This document shows positions 8,621-16,587 of a DNA stretch of 51,792 nt, in pieces. The stretch's first letter is position 1; each line of letters opens with the position of its first letter. This DNA is from Anaerolineaceae bacterium (GTDB lineage Bacteria; Chloroflexota; Anaerolineae; Anaerolineales; Anaerolineaceae). Location: NCBI GenBank assembly GCA_020845515.1, contig JADLFQ010000094.1:1-51792 (forward strand), given 5' to 3'. The translations under genes and the position numbers were made by a program. The notes beneath the pieces were generated by a model that made no database searches, had not been told where the DNA came from, and saw nothing but the letters and a program-made list of their open reading frames with translations.

Positions 8621-9467
8621 AGTTTTGTGTAATTTGACTGACAAGTGTATTGAGTTCCTCATCTGAATAATAATGGATAAGGAGCGTCCCGCCTTTTTTT
8701 CCCTGGCGCAGTGTTACTTTGGTGCCAAGCGCCTGGCGCAGGCGATCTTCAATTTCCTTGATTTCCGGGGCGGGTTCAGCTTGAACAGAGGAGGGCGGTT
8801 TCTCACCTCCAAACTTCCGAACAAGCATCTCTGTCTGTCTGACGGATAGATCGAGACGAAGGATGGTCTGTAACGCGGCGGTTTGTGCTTGTGCGGCATT
8901 AAGCGCTAATAGTGCACGCGCATGTCCTTCACTGATATGGCCGCCAGCCAGCGCGGTTAAAACAGGTTCTGCCAGCTTTAATAAGCGCAGGGTGTTGGTA
9001 ACACTGACACGACTTTTGCCGACACGTGTGGCAATTTCTTCATGTGAGAGGTTAAAATCTTCGCTAAGCTGGCGGTAAGCTTGAGCAGTTTCGAGGGGCG
9101 TCAGATCAGAGCGCTGCACGTTTTCCACCAGAGCAATTTCCAGCATTTGCCGATCTGTGGCTTGCCGCACAAGCACTGGGACGCTCTCAAAGCCGGCAAT
9201 TTCGGCTGCCCGCAAGCGTCTCTCGCCCGCGATCAAAATATATTGGTCAGTTTCCGGATCCTGTGTGACGACCAGCGGCTGGAGGATGCCGTGCTCGCGA
9301 ATCGATTCTGCTAATTCGTGCAGCGATTCGGGGTTATGTTTGCTGCGTGGTTGGTGAGGGTTAGGGATGATTTTTCCAATCGAAACATAAGCGCTTCCGC
9401 CTTCGGTGTTCTCGTTGGATGGCAGCAGGGCGCCCAGTCCTTTCCCCAAACCTCCTTTGCGAGCCAT
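8607..9467 (-). CDS. parB: ParB/Spo0J chromosome-partitioning protein
   Basis: A 286-residue ParB. It begins with the typical basic leader MARKGGLGKGLGALLP. The ParB/Srx CTP-binding domain follows, with NPHQPR and the AGERRLRAAEIAGF box (about 80-93). An HTH DNA-binding region contains LSHEEIATRVGKSRVSVTNTLRLL and SEGHARALLAL. A C-terminal dimerisation part starts at about residue 230. It binds parS sites and loads as a CTP-dependent clamp, acting with ParA in origin segregation. Spacing to parA is 20 bases. A GGAGG Shine-Dalgarno precedes the ATG. No full 16-base parS palindrome was seen in the window. Confidence 0.96.
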   Translation of the reverse strand: MARKGGLGKGLGALLPSNENTEGGSAYVSIGKIIPNPHQPRSKHNPESLHELAESIREHGILQPLVVTQDPETDQYILIAGERRLRAAEIAGFESVPVLVRQATDRQMLEIALVENVQRSDLTPLETAQAYRQLSEDFNLSHEEIATRVGKSRVSVTNTLRLLKLAEPVLTALAGGHISEGHARALLALNAAQAQTAALQTILRLDLSVRQTEMLVRKFGGEKPPSSVQAEPAPEIKEIEDRLRQALGTKVTLRQGKKGGTLLIHYYSDEELNTLVSQITQNYASE

Positions 9468-9487
9468 GTATACCTCCGTGGGATGAT

Positions 9488-10276
9488 CTATTCTAAAATT
9501 GGTGTTGTAATTCCGTCTTGCCGAAGCATTTCACTAACAAGGTTCATATAAGCTTTAGCGGCATTGGAGTCTGGTGCGTAAATTGATATGGGCTGCCCAT
9601 ACGAAGGTGCTTCAGCAAGACGAACGCTGCGAGGGATGATGGTCTGAAATACTTCCTCCGGGAAGAAGTGCCGCACTTCTTGAACAACATCCATGGCGAG
9701 GTTGGTCCTGCCATCGTACATCGTCAGGACGACGCCGCGCACCTTGAGTCCTGGCGAGACAGTGGATTGCACCCTGTGCAGGGTTTGCGTTAACATTCCC
9801 AGGCCCTCCAGGGCCAAATATTCGCACTGCACCGGGATAATAACGCCGTCCGCAGCAGCTACCAGGCCGTTAACGGTTAACAGGCTGAGAGAGGGCGGGC
9901 AGTCAATTAGAATGTAATCGTAACGCTCGCGAGCTGGTTCCAGCGCCTCACTAAGGCGAGACTCGCGCTTATCCATTTCCACCAGCTCAATTTCTGCGCC
10001 GGCCAGTGCTGGCGAAGAGGGCAGTAGGGAAAGTTTGAAGCGTGGGTTATGCAGCACCTGTGAACCAAACGGCACAGCGCCAATGAGCACTTCATATATG
10101 CCGGATTTTACCGCGCGTTTATCCACTCCAAGGCAGGAGGTGGCGTTGGCTTGTGGGTCAAGGTCTACCAAAAGGACACGTTGCCCGAAATATCCCAGAT
10201 AGGAGCCCATATTAATCGCGGTGGTGGTTTTACCAACACCGCCTTTTTGATTGACCAGGGTATAAATACGCGCCAT
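9488..10276 (-). CDS. parA: ParA/Soj chromosome-partitioning ATPase
   Basis: A 262-residue ParA-family ATPase. The deviant Walker A motif KGGVGKTT is at residues 11-18 with both lysines present. The switch I region LVDLDPQANATSCLG and Walker B YILIDCPPSLSLLTVNG follow. It binds DNA non-specifically as an ATP dimer and moves ParB-parS complexes. It lies directly upstream of parB in the same transcript and 3 bases after the PfkB-type kinase stop, so ParAB expression is tied to the genes before it. The length and motifs are typical of chromosomal Soj proteins; nothing is missing. Confidence 0.96.
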   Translation of the reverse strand: MARIYTLVNQKGGVGKTTTAINMGSYLGYFGQRVLLVDLDPQANATSCLGVDKRAVKSGIYEVLIGAVPFGSQVLHNPRFKLSLLPSSPALAGAEIELVEMDKRESRLSEALEPARERYDYILIDCPPSLSLLTVNGLVAAADGVIIPVQCEYLALEGLGMLTQTLHRVQSTVSPGLKVRGVVLTMYDGRTNLAMDVVQEVRHFFPEEVFQTIIPRSVRLAEAPSYGQPISIYAPDSNAAKAYMNLVSEMLRQDGITTPILE

Positions 10277-10279
10277 AGA

Positions 10280-11137
10280 TCACACTCTCGAAATGATTTC
10301 AACCATACAGGCTTCTACCTCGGAGGAGGTGGGGATACCCTGAAGGCCGCGCCGGGTGACAGAAGTTGCAGCCAATTTCACTGCAAAACTTGCCGCTTCC
10401 CACGGATCCTGTGTCTGGTGTAGACGATAAAAAAATGCCGTTGCAAAAATATCTCCTGCCCCAACCGGGTCAATCTCTTTCACCCTGGGGGAGCGGAAAC
10501 GTCTCTGGTCGCCCCTCCAAAACACACGTGCTCCGGCTGCACCTTCTGTTACAGCGAGAACGGATGAAGCGGCCTGAAGTTCCTCGATACGGTGTTCATT
10601 ATTTTCCACATCCTCTATACTCAATACCGCCGCTTTTACCTTTTTCAGTGTTTTATAAGCCTGTGGCCACGCATTGTAGCTTACCCGGCCGTCGTTTCCC
10701 CGGCCGCGCAGCCAACCTTGCAGCGTCAGGCCTACCATTGAGTGAGGAAAGCTCTCAACCAGGGCAGGGGCGACTTCATTTGCAACCGGTCCCAAATGAA
10801 CGATGGGTGCAGCTTTCCAGCATTCCGGTGTCACGCCGGTGGTCAACAGTTGGGCGGTTTTGTGAAGATATTGCACCCTGCCAGAGGAGGTGTAAAGATT
10901 CTCGAAGGTAGTGGTGTATTCCGACGGATACCTGACTATTTGTATCCCTTCGAGTTCCGGAAGAAGTAAACCGGCCGCACAGGAAGTTACCAATCCAACC
11001 CGAAGTCCCAACGCTTTGGCTGTGAGCGCGGCATAGGCGGCTGTACCTCCCAGCACATATCCCTGTGGCGTCAGGTCCTGTGTGAGGTTTCCAATGATCA
11101 AATAGTCAACCGGTTTAATGTTTGCCAGCGCTTGCAT
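10280..11137 (-). CDS. PfkB-family carbohydrate/nucleoside kinase
   Basis: A 285-residue ribokinase-like protein. Signature 2 is present as EIDPVGAGDIFATAFFYRL with the catalytic base D229 in the GAGD anion hole, and the N-terminal YVLGGTAAYAALTAKALG matches the glycine-rich substrate region. The family phosphorylates sugars, nucleosides or related alcohols. This member is short in the lid region and shows no specificity motif for ribose, fructose or adenosine. It is located between a zinc-ribbon membrane protein and parAB and ends 3 bases before parA. The gene order is more suggestive of shared transcription than of shared function. Confidence 0.85.
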   Translation of the reverse strand: MQALANIKPVDYLIIGNLTQDLTPQGYVLGGTAAYAALTAKALGLRVGLVTSCAAGLLLPELEGIQIVRYPSEYTTTFENLYTSSGRVQYLHKTAQLLTTGVTPECWKAAPIVHLGPVANEVAPALVESFPHSMVGLTLQGWLRGRGNDGRVSYNAWPQAYKTLKKVKAAVLSIEDVENNEHRIEELQAASSVLAVTEGAAGARVFWRGDQRRFRSPRVKEIDPVGAGDIFATAFFYRLHQTQDPWEAASFAVKLAATSVTRRGLQGIPTSSEVEACMVEIISRV

Positions 11138-11169
11138 GGGGGTTGCCGTAACCTTGTTCGGCGACAGGG

Positions 11170-11676
11170 TTACTCCTCGCTTTCTGTGCTAGAGATGAAG
11201 TTGGTCGGTTGATCTTTGTTTTGTTCCTCTATAGGAGAACTGGGGACAGGTGTTCCGCAATAAGGACACAAGTTCCAAGGCAATTCGAGCAACCGATTGC
11301 ACTTATGACAGGTTTTTTTGAGGCGGGTATGACAGTTAGGGCACACCATCCACCCTTCCTGCACCTTGCGGGAACAGCCCGGGCAGGCGGGGCGTTCCTC
11401 AATGGTTTGGAGCATGGCCTCTTCCTCAAGACTTTTTTGGTACTCTTCTTCCATTGTTTGCGGCGGGCGCAAGATCAAATAAATGAGGATTCCTGGAAGG
11501 AACAAGACGGCAACGATCAGGATAGCCAAAATACGCAGCAGTTTGTCGCGGCTGCGGCTTTGAATATCGCGGTAAGTCCAAAAAATCAGGCTGAGCCATA
11601 GGGAAGCTATAAAGGCGGCGCCAAAAGCGAGTGCGAGGAGTATAAAGCTGCTTAAGGTGGTCGGATCGAATGTCAT
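11170..11676 (-). CDS. Two-helix membrane protein with double zinc ribbon
   Basis: A 168-residue protein. Two hydrophobic helices lie at about residues 10-32 and 45-67, followed by an acidic coiled segment and then two zinc-ribbon units. The first has CPGC...CPNC (about 97-117) and the second CHKC...CPYC (about 122-140). The tail is polar and rich in Ser, Pro and Glu. The cysteine part is probably cytoplasmic and binds zinc in a structural role; partner proteins are unknown. It is the first gene of the leftward run, with AGGAG at 7-base spacing ahead of its ATG and an extended -10 promoter just upstream. Confidence 0.75.
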   Translation of the reverse strand: MTFDPTTLSSFILLALAFGAAFIASLWLSLIFWTYRDIQSRSRDKLLRILAILIVAVLFLPGILIYLILRPPQTMEEEYQKSLEEEAMLQTIEERPACPGCSRKVQEGWMVCPNCHTRLKKTCHKCNRLLELPWNLCPYCGTPVPSSPIEEQNKDQPTNFISSTESEE

Positions 11677-11696
11677 GGCTTGCTCCTGATGAAAGA

Positions 11697-11705
11697 ATTA
11701 TAGCA
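11697..11705 (-). promoter_or_regulatory. Extended -10 promoter for the zinc-ribbon/pfkB/parAB run
   Basis: On the minus strand the sequence reads TGC-TATAAT, a perfect -10 hexamer with the extended TGn element. No good -35 hexamer is seen 16-18 bases upstream, as is usual for extended -10 promoters. The predicted start point would leave a leader of only about 13-15 bases, enough for the AGGAG Shine-Dalgarno of the 11170-11676 gene. Confidence 0.55.
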
Positions 11706-11785
11706 TGGTTGAAAGGAAACCATATTTACCGAGCGAAATTATACGAGCCGAGACCAAACCAGAGAATTTTGCAGTACTGGCAGAA

Positions 11786-11814
11786 TTGCTCAAAAGTGAT
11801 GCTTGTTGTATAGT
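11786..11814 (+). promoter_or_regulatory. Sigma-70-type promoter for radC
   Basis: TTGCTC (11786-11791) and TATAGT (11809-11814) are separated by 17 bases. They lie 36 bases upstream of the radC ATG, and the leader carries an AGGAA Shine-Dalgarno. Confidence 0.55.
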
Positions 11815-11849
11815 AATCCCAGCCCGAAATCAATTAATAGGAATAAGAT

Positions 11850-12554
11850 ATGGGAAAAAAAGAAATCATTGCCCCTTATCGCATAACTGATCTGCAGGAG
11901 ACCGAACGACCGCGCGAACGGCTGGCAGAGCGGGGGGCGGATGCGCTGAGTAACGCTGAACTGCTGGCAATCTTGCTGCGGGTGGGCATACCGGGCGAGA
12001 ATGCTGTCCAACTCGGTCAGCGTTTATTGAATTCACTTGGCGGGTTGATGGGGTTGCACCGGGCCTCTTTTCTGGACGTGCGCAACCAACATGGCGTTGG
12101 CACTGCCAAGGCGGCGCAAATTAAAGCCGCCATTGAGTTGGGAAACCGCCTGCGACTGATCACACCGGAGGAACGCCCTGCAGTTAACAGTCCGGAGGAT
12201 GGCGCGGCGCTGGTGCAATACGAAATGTCCGCGTTGGATCACGAGGAATTGTGGGTGATCCTCTTAAACACACGCAACCAGATGCTGGCAATTGAGAAAG
12301 TGTATAAAGGATCGCTGAATTCTTCGATAGTGCGTATTGGTGAGTTGTTTCGTGCCGCCATCCAGCGGAACGCTGCCGCGATTATCCTGGTGCACAACCA
12401 TCCCAGTGGGGATCCAACACCGAGTGCGGAAGATATCGGCTTGACGCGAGCGGTGGTGCAGGCCGGTAAACTGCTGGATATTGACGTCCTGGATCATTTG
12501 GTGATTGGAAGCGGGAGGCATGTGTCGCTGAAGGAAAGGAACCTGGGCTTTTGA
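11850..12554 (+). CDS. radC: RadC-family JAB/MPN-domain protein
   Basis: A 234-residue RadC protein of normal length. The N-terminal helix-hairpin-helix-like region (about 1-105) includes DALSNAELLAILLRVG. The C-terminal JAMM metalloprotease-like domain carries HNHPSGDPTPSAED, with H182, H184 and D195 as metal ligands. The precise role of RadC is unsettled; older links to DNA repair are not well supported, and DNA-processing roles have been proposed. It is a single gene with its own promoter, diverging from the zinc-ribbon/parAB run. Confidence 0.93.
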   Translation: MGKKEIIAPYRITDLQETERPRERLAERGADALSNAELLAILLRVGIPGENAVQLGQRLLNSLGGLMGLHRASFLDVRNQHGVGTAKAAQIKAAIELGNRLRLITPEERPAVNSPEDGAALVQYEMSALDHEELWVILLNTRNQMLAIEKVYKGSLNSSIVRIGELFRAAIQRNAAAIILVHNHPSGDPTPSAEDIGLTRAVVQAGKLLDIDVLDHLVIGSGRHVSLKERNLGF

Positions 12555-12605
12555 TGAGGGTCAAGCCGCTATCTGCGTATAGCCATTACATTAATTGAAT
12601 GTTCG

Positions 12606-12634
12606 TTGACAAAATTTTTCCTTCATAGTAATAT
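12606..12634 (+). promoter_or_regulatory. Promoter of the tRNA gene
   Basis: A perfect TTGACA -35 (12606-12611) is followed after 17 bases by TAATAT (12629-12634). The predicted start point lies about 6 bases before the mature tRNA 5' end, consistent with a short-leader tRNA transcript. Confidence 0.6.
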
Positions 12635-12646
12635 TGAGTTCGATCC

Positions 12647-12718
12647 GGCGAGGTAGCTCAGTGGTAGAGCAGGGGACTCATAAGCCCTTGGTCGTGGGTT
12701 CAAATCCCACTCTCGCCA
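12647..12718 (+). tRNA. tRNA with CAT anticodon (elongator Met, or possibly lysidine-type Ile)
   Basis: A 72-base cloverleaf. The acceptor stem GGCGAGG pairs with TCTCGCC with one G-T pair and discriminator A. The D arm is GCTC...GAGC, the anticodon loop is CTCATAA, and the T arm is GTGGG TTCAAAT CCCAC. The anticodon stem has a non-Watson-Crick closing pair next to the loop. CCA is not encoded. A CAT anticodon can belong to initiator Met, elongator Met or tRNA-Ile2. The first pair is a normal G-C, so it is not an initiator; elongator Met is most likely. Confidence 0.93.
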
Positions 12719-12725
12719 TTCCGAA

Positions 12726-12749
12726 CCCCCAATAAGCCGGGGGATTTTT
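12726..12749 (+). terminator. Intrinsic terminator after the tRNA
   Basis: CCCCC (12726-12730) and GGGGG (12739-12743) form a hairpin with an 8-base loop, followed by ATTTTT. It begins 8 bases after the tRNA 3' end. Confidence 0.8.
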
Positions 12750-12847
12750 CGTTTACCAGGAATTGTTGGCACCTTTCAACACTAAATTTGTTGACCTCTG
12801 TTTAGAGCCGGCATACACGAAGAGATGACGAGAGGGAAATTGATCTT

Positions 12848-13702
12848 GTGAAACCCAGGCTGCGAAAAGAAATTCTGACCCTCATTTTCTTGGGGCTGTT
12901 ATTGTTTATTGTGGGTTATTTTTTGCCAATCGGTTTCGATTGGGAACGGCAGTATAGCAAGGGAATTTACCCCGGTTTTTGGATGCCCTGGACTAAGCCG
13001 CTGGTCAGCCTGCTCAACCAGCCGGCTGTTTTTGCAATTACGGTTTTAGCGATTGGTGTGCGCGCCTACCGTTACCGCCCGGCGCTTGCCCCCATCGCCC
13101 TTGCGTTGGTATCACTGCCGGTTTTATGGGTGCTGCACCTGGGCACGCTGGACGGTTTGAGTATACTGGGGATGCTTCTCCTGCCGTTGGGGGCGCCGCT
13201 GGTGTTAATCAAACCGCAGGTTGCCTCCTTTGCTCTATTGGCGAGCCGGCGCTCGCTTGCGGTGGCTGTTTCTTGGATCTTGTTCTCTTTTTTGATCTGG
13301 GGATTTTGGCCGCTGGGATTTCTCGAAATCTTCTCGCCGGATTGGTGGGTGGAGTGGCAGCAGGATATTGCCCTGTTTCCTTATGGCCTGGCTCTGGCGC
13401 TCCCGCTGTTATGGTTTTCACGTGGCGACCAGGACCTGCTCATGGCTGCTGGAAGCCTTGCGACACCGCACCTTTTCCCGTATCACTTTATTGTTTTAAT
13501 GCCGGCGCTGGCGCGCATGCGCTGGTACTGGATGGTTGCCGCCTGGGTGGTCACCTGGACGCCGATTTTTGCCGCCAACTGGTGGGGACCGCTTTTCTGG
13601 CACGTTGGTAATTTGGCTAGTGTGGTATTCTGGCTGGGGATATATTACGCGCCGGTACAACCCTACCCGCGGCCGGAGAGATTCCGCCTCTTCCCTGAGT
13701 AA
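12848..13702 (+). CDS. Polytopic membrane protein of unknown function
   Basis: A 284-residue integral membrane protein with about eight hydrophobic segments (for example at 9-27, 53-70, 80-96, 99-118, 134-158, 176-190, 208-250 and 255-270). Conserved-looking features are a DWERQYSKGIYPGF segment after the first helix and a loop with SRGDQDLLMAAGSLATPHLFPYHF. The latter recalls the membrane part of GT87/DUF2029-type lipid-linked glycosyltransferases, but the protein is shorter than those enzymes and lacks a recognised catalytic aspartate motif. It starts with GTG behind AGAGGG, about 11 bases away. It has no obvious operon partner. Confidence 0.7.
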   Translation: MKPRLRKEILTLIFLGLLLFIVGYFLPIGFDWERQYSKGIYPGFWMPWTKPLVSLLNQPAVFAITVLAIGVRAYRYRPALAPIALALVSLPVLWVLHLGTLDGLSILGMLLLPLGAPLVLIKPQVASFALLASRRSLAVAVSWILFSFLIWGFWPLGFLEIFSPDWWVEWQQDIALFPYGLALALPLLWFSRGDQDLLMAAGSLATPHLFPYHFIVLMPALARMRWYWMVAAWVVTWTPIFAANWWGPLFWHVGNLASVVFWLGIYYAPVQPYPRPERFRLFPE

Positions 13703-13705
13703 CTC

Positions 13706-13725
13706 CGCTGATTTGGTGATCAGCG
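13706..13725 (+). repeat. Small hairpin after the membrane-protein gene
   Basis: CGCTGA (13706-13711) and TCAGCG (13720-13725) form a 6-bp stem with an 8-base loop directly after the stop codon. The following sequence has only a weak T run (ATTTT about 8 bases later), so terminator function is uncertain. Confidence 0.3.
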
Positions 13726-13762
13726 TAAGACTAATTTTGATATGGTTGCCTTAGGAAAAAAC

Positions 13763-13828
13763 TTGTATCATCCTTCGAGGTTATGCTATAGTATTTCGCA
13801 TAACTTCTTCGTTGTAGCGGAGTTATGG
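13763..13828 (+). promoter_or_regulatory. Promoter with overlapping inverted repeat, ahead of the amidohydrolase/transporter operon
   Basis: TTGTAT (13763-13768), an 18-base spacer and an extended -10 TGC-TATAGT (13784-13792) form a promoter. The -10 lies inside a perfect 7-bp inverted repeat, GTTATGC (13780-13786) and GCATAAC (13798-13804). A third half-site, GTTATGG, is at 13822-13828. This arrangement is what a repressor operator covering the -10 and start point would look like. The regulator gene is not in the immediate neighbourhood. Confidence 0.5.
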
Positions 13829-13856
13829 AAATGGAACTACGACAACATACTGGGAT

Positions 13857-13880
13857 GGGTGGTAATTAAATTACGGGTGG
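13857..13880 (+). repeat. AT-rich palindrome flanked by GGGTGG direct repeats in the leader
   Basis: GTAATT-A-AATTAC (13862-13874) is a perfect palindrome. It is flanked by GGGTGG at 13857-13862 and again at 13875-13880, with the first G-T pair shared at the left boundary. It lies within the predicted 145-base leader of the 13945-15087 gene and may be a second protein-binding site. It is not long enough for a stable RNA hairpin. Confidence 0.3.
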
Positions 13881-13944
13881 TTATCAGGTCTTTGTTCCCT
13901 ACTGTTTGCTGTTTTTTAATAAAACTTAATCACTGGAGACAACC

Positions 13945-15087
13945 TTGAACTTTCAAACACATTCTGTACTTGATGCACATATCCATTACGATAATCCGGC
14001 ACTGATGCCCGACCTGATTGAGATTCTTGACCACTCCCAGATTGGGAAATTTAATATTGTTTGCACGCCTCACACCAACCGGCTCAGTTTGGTGCCTGAT
14101 GCGCTGCATCTTAAGGCACATTACCCTGAGCGGGTTTATGTATTTGGTGGTTTGGATATCTCTGGGTTGTTTACTGCTCCTGCTGCTTGTGGGGTGTATT
14201 TTGCCGGTTATTTGGACAAGCTGGTACAAATGGGCTGCGATGGGGTGAAGATGATCGAAGGTAAACCGGACATGCGCCGGATGCTGTCTATTCCAGCCTT
14301 TGACAGTCCGGCTTATGCTCCATACTGGGCGAAGATGGAAGAAATGAGTTTACCGTTGATCTTTCACGTCAACGATCCGGAGGAATTTTGGGACCCGGTG
14401 CTCATTCCAGACTGGGCAAAGAGGCAGGGCTGGTTTTATGGCGATGGCAGTTATGTTTCCAACGAAGTTCAATATAGTGAGGTGTTGAATTTGCTGCACC
14501 GCCACCCCGGTCTGAAAGTGATTTTCGCACACTTTTTCTTCCTTTCCAACCAGTTGCCGCGCCTGTCTGATTATCTGGATGAGTTTCCCAACATGCACAT
14601 TGATCTGACCCCAGGCATCGAGATGTACTATGCCTTTGCCCGCAATCCAGATGTGGCGCGCGATTTCTTCCTGAAATATCAGGACCGCATTTTGTTTGGC
14701 ACCGATATTGGTGCAAAAGGATTGCTGGCTGGCGGCGGGATTGACCCGGTCGACAGCCAGATCCGCGTTGACCTGGTACGGAGTTTCTTAGAGAAAGAAG
14801 GGGAATTTCGAGTGGTTTCCGGTCAGGGTTTCCTGATGGAGAAATTTGCTGGTCCCTTCCAGGGAATCAATTTACCAGCAAGTGTGCTGGAAAAAATATA
14901 TCACACAAACTTCGAACGTTTGGCAGGGGAACATCCCAGTCCGCTTAACCCCGATGCGATTATTCAGGAATGCCAGCGTCTGGCTGCGGTTATTCCAGCA
15001 ATGGGAGCGGCTCGCCCAGGTGAGCAGGCGGATCCTTCTGTTGCTGAAATGGTTTCGCATTATTTCCGTGAACAAAAAGGAGCGTGA
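13945..15087 (+). CDS. Amidohydrolase family 2 (TIM-barrel metal-dependent hydrolase)
   Basis: A 380-residue protein of the amidohydrolase-related (aminocarboxymuconate-semialdehyde decarboxylase-like) group. Metal ligands H12 and H14 are in VLDAHIHYDNP, further conserved histidines are in LIFHVNDP and VIFAHFFF, and the catalytic Asp is in ILFGTDIGAKG. Members hydrolyse or decarboxylate cyclic and aromatic acids; the substrate here is not known. The start is TTG, supported by GGAGAC 7 bases upstream and by the family N-terminus directly after it. The GPH-type transporter follows 6 bases later, so the enzyme probably acts on what that transporter imports. Confidence 0.8.
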   Translation: MNFQTHSVLDAHIHYDNPALMPDLIEILDHSQIGKFNIVCTPHTNRLSLVPDALHLKAHYPERVYVFGGLDISGLFTAPAACGVYFAGYLDKLVQMGCDGVKMIEGKPDMRRMLSIPAFDSPAYAPYWAKMEEMSLPLIFHVNDPEEFWDPVLIPDWAKRQGWFYGDGSYVSNEVQYSEVLNLLHRHPGLKVIFAHFFFLSNQLPRLSDYLDEFPNMHIDLTPGIEMYYAFARNPDVARDFFLKYQDRILFGTDIGAKGLLAGGGIDPVDSQIRVDLVRSFLEKEGEFRVVSGQGFLMEKFAGPFQGINLPASVLEKIYHTNFERLAGEHPSPLNPDAIIQECQRLAAVIPAMGAARPGEQADPSVAEMVSHYFREQKGA

Positions 15088-15093
15088 CAGAAC

Positions 15094-16425
15094 ATGACGA
15101 CCATGAAAACCATCAAGAAGTGGCAAGAGCCGATTTATGCAATCGGCGGGTTTGGACCGGGATTTATGTACCAACTGGTGTTAACGTATCTGCTGTACTA
15201 TTACCGTCCTGCTCTGGCACGCATAGAGACCGGCGCGATCGTGTTTGCCCCGGCTGGGGCGTACGCCCTCGGGATGTTGTTAGCCCGTGTACTGGATGGC
15301 GTAGTAGACATTCCAATTGCCAGTTGGACAGATAACATGAAAAGCCGCTGGGGGCGCCGCCGCCCGTTGATGCTGCTGGGTATTATCCCCACCATTGTAT
15401 GTTTCATCCTTTTGTGGTTTCCACCCTTTACAGGAGATCAACTGGGACCGGATGGTCACTGGGCAAACGCAGTCTATATCGCTATCGTCAGCTCATTGTA
15501 TTTTTTCTTCCATACGCTTATCATCGTCCCCTACCTGGCGTCTCTTTCGGAAATTGTGTCGGATGAGCAGTCCCGTGTGCGTGTTGCCAGTTGGCAGACC
15601 TTTTTTAACACCGGTAGCTATGTTCTGGTCTTCGTGGTGGCACCGATCCTATTCAACCGTTTTGGTGTGCATGGCACAGCGATAATGCTTTTGCCCAGCT
15701 TTATTACTTTTATTGGTCCGCTGCTGGTAATCAAGGAAGACGCGTCCACTACACCCGCGGTCAAAGAAAATTCAAAAGATGTCCCGCTTTTTCAGAGTAT
15801 CAAGCTCACTTTGATCAACCGCACTTTTTTGATCTACATGTCAACCGTGGCAACCTTTTTCTTCGGTTTACAGCTATTTTTAGGGGGGATTGCTTTTATG
15901 GCTGCCGACATGATGGGTATTTCTGATGCAAAACTGGGCTTGATGAATGCGGCTGCCTTTGCACCGGTACCGATTATGTTGGTAATCTTTAATTTGATTT
16001 CGCGGAAACGAGGGGCTAAGTTTACCTTTCGTGTCTCACTGCTGGTTTTTGCGGTGGCAATGCTGCTTTTTCCGTTGGGCTGGACGAAGTTTAACCTGCC
16101 AGTACCCCCGCTGGTAGTTGGTATCATCGCCGGGGCGATCGCCAGTTTCTCCATTGGAGCATTTTTCACTATTCCCTACGCCTTCCCGGCACAGATTGCC
16201 GCGGTAGAAGCCGCACAGACCGGGAAAGACCGTGCGGGGATGTACTTTGCCGTACAAGGATTGATCAACCAATTTGTTGGTTCACTGGCTGGCTCGGTTC
16301 TGGCGCTGTTGTTGACTTGGCGTTTTGGCGTGATTGTGATCGGTCCGGTGGTGGCTGTTTTCATGGTGCTGGCTTTTGTGCTCTTTGCACCTTACCCGTT
16401 GGGGCAGCCAAAAGAGAAACGATAA
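15094..16425 (+). CDS. GPH-family (glycoside-pentoside-hexuronide) cation symporter, MFS fold
   Basis: A 443-residue membrane transporter with about twelve hydrophobic helices. It starts MTTMKTIKKWQEPIYAIGGFG, typical of MelB/GPH proteins, and carries the cytoplasmic loop DGVVDIPIASWTDNMKSRWGRRRP, the GPH version of the MFS loop 2-3 motif with conserved Asp residues. Related proteins couple sugar or glycoside uptake to Na+ or H+. An AGGAG lies about 11 bases before the ATG. It overlaps no gene and forms a two-gene operon with the amidohydrolase before it. Confidence 0.85.
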   Translation: MTTMKTIKKWQEPIYAIGGFGPGFMYQLVLTYLLYYYRPALARIETGAIVFAPAGAYALGMLLARVLDGVVDIPIASWTDNMKSRWGRRRPLMLLGIIPTIVCFILLWFPPFTGDQLGPDGHWANAVYIAIVSSLYFFFHTLIIVPYLASLSEIVSDEQSRVRVASWQTFFNTGSYVLVFVVAPILFNRFGVHGTAIMLLPSFITFIGPLLVIKEDASTTPAVKENSKDVPLFQSIKLTLINRTFLIYMSTVATFFFGLQLFLGGIAFMAADMMGISDAKLGLMNAAAFAPVPIMLVIFNLISRKRGAKFTFRVSLLVFAVAMLLFPLGWTKFNLPVPPLVVGIIAGAIASFSIGAFFTIPYAFPAQIAAVEAAQTGKDRAGMYFAVQGLINQFVGSLAGSVLALLLTWRFGVIVIGPVVAVFMVLAFVLFAPYPLGQPKEKR

Positions 16426-16495
16426 CCTAAAACTGCTCGGTGTAAACCTTGAAACCGGGGTTTAATCTGGACTGCTGATCGGTTTATTTCATCGC

Positions 16496-16532
16496 CAGCA
16501 GATTTGTCGTGAATATCAGCAAAAATCTGCTG
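16496..16532. repeat. 10-bp inverted repeat between convergent genes
   Basis: CAGCAGATTT (16496-16505) and AAATCTGCTG (16523-16532) are perfectly complementary around a 17-base spacer. The repeat sits in the 160-base gap between the convergent transporter and decarboxylase beta-subunit genes. A smaller pair, TAAACC/GGTTTA, lies at about 16443-16464. No U tract follows on either strand, so it may be a Rho-dependent or processing hairpin, or unrelated to transcription. Confidence 0.4.
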
Positions 16533-16587
16533 ACGTTTGATTTACAGCCGTGTTGAGTGTACCGGCCTCAGTGTGATATTTTCTTTG

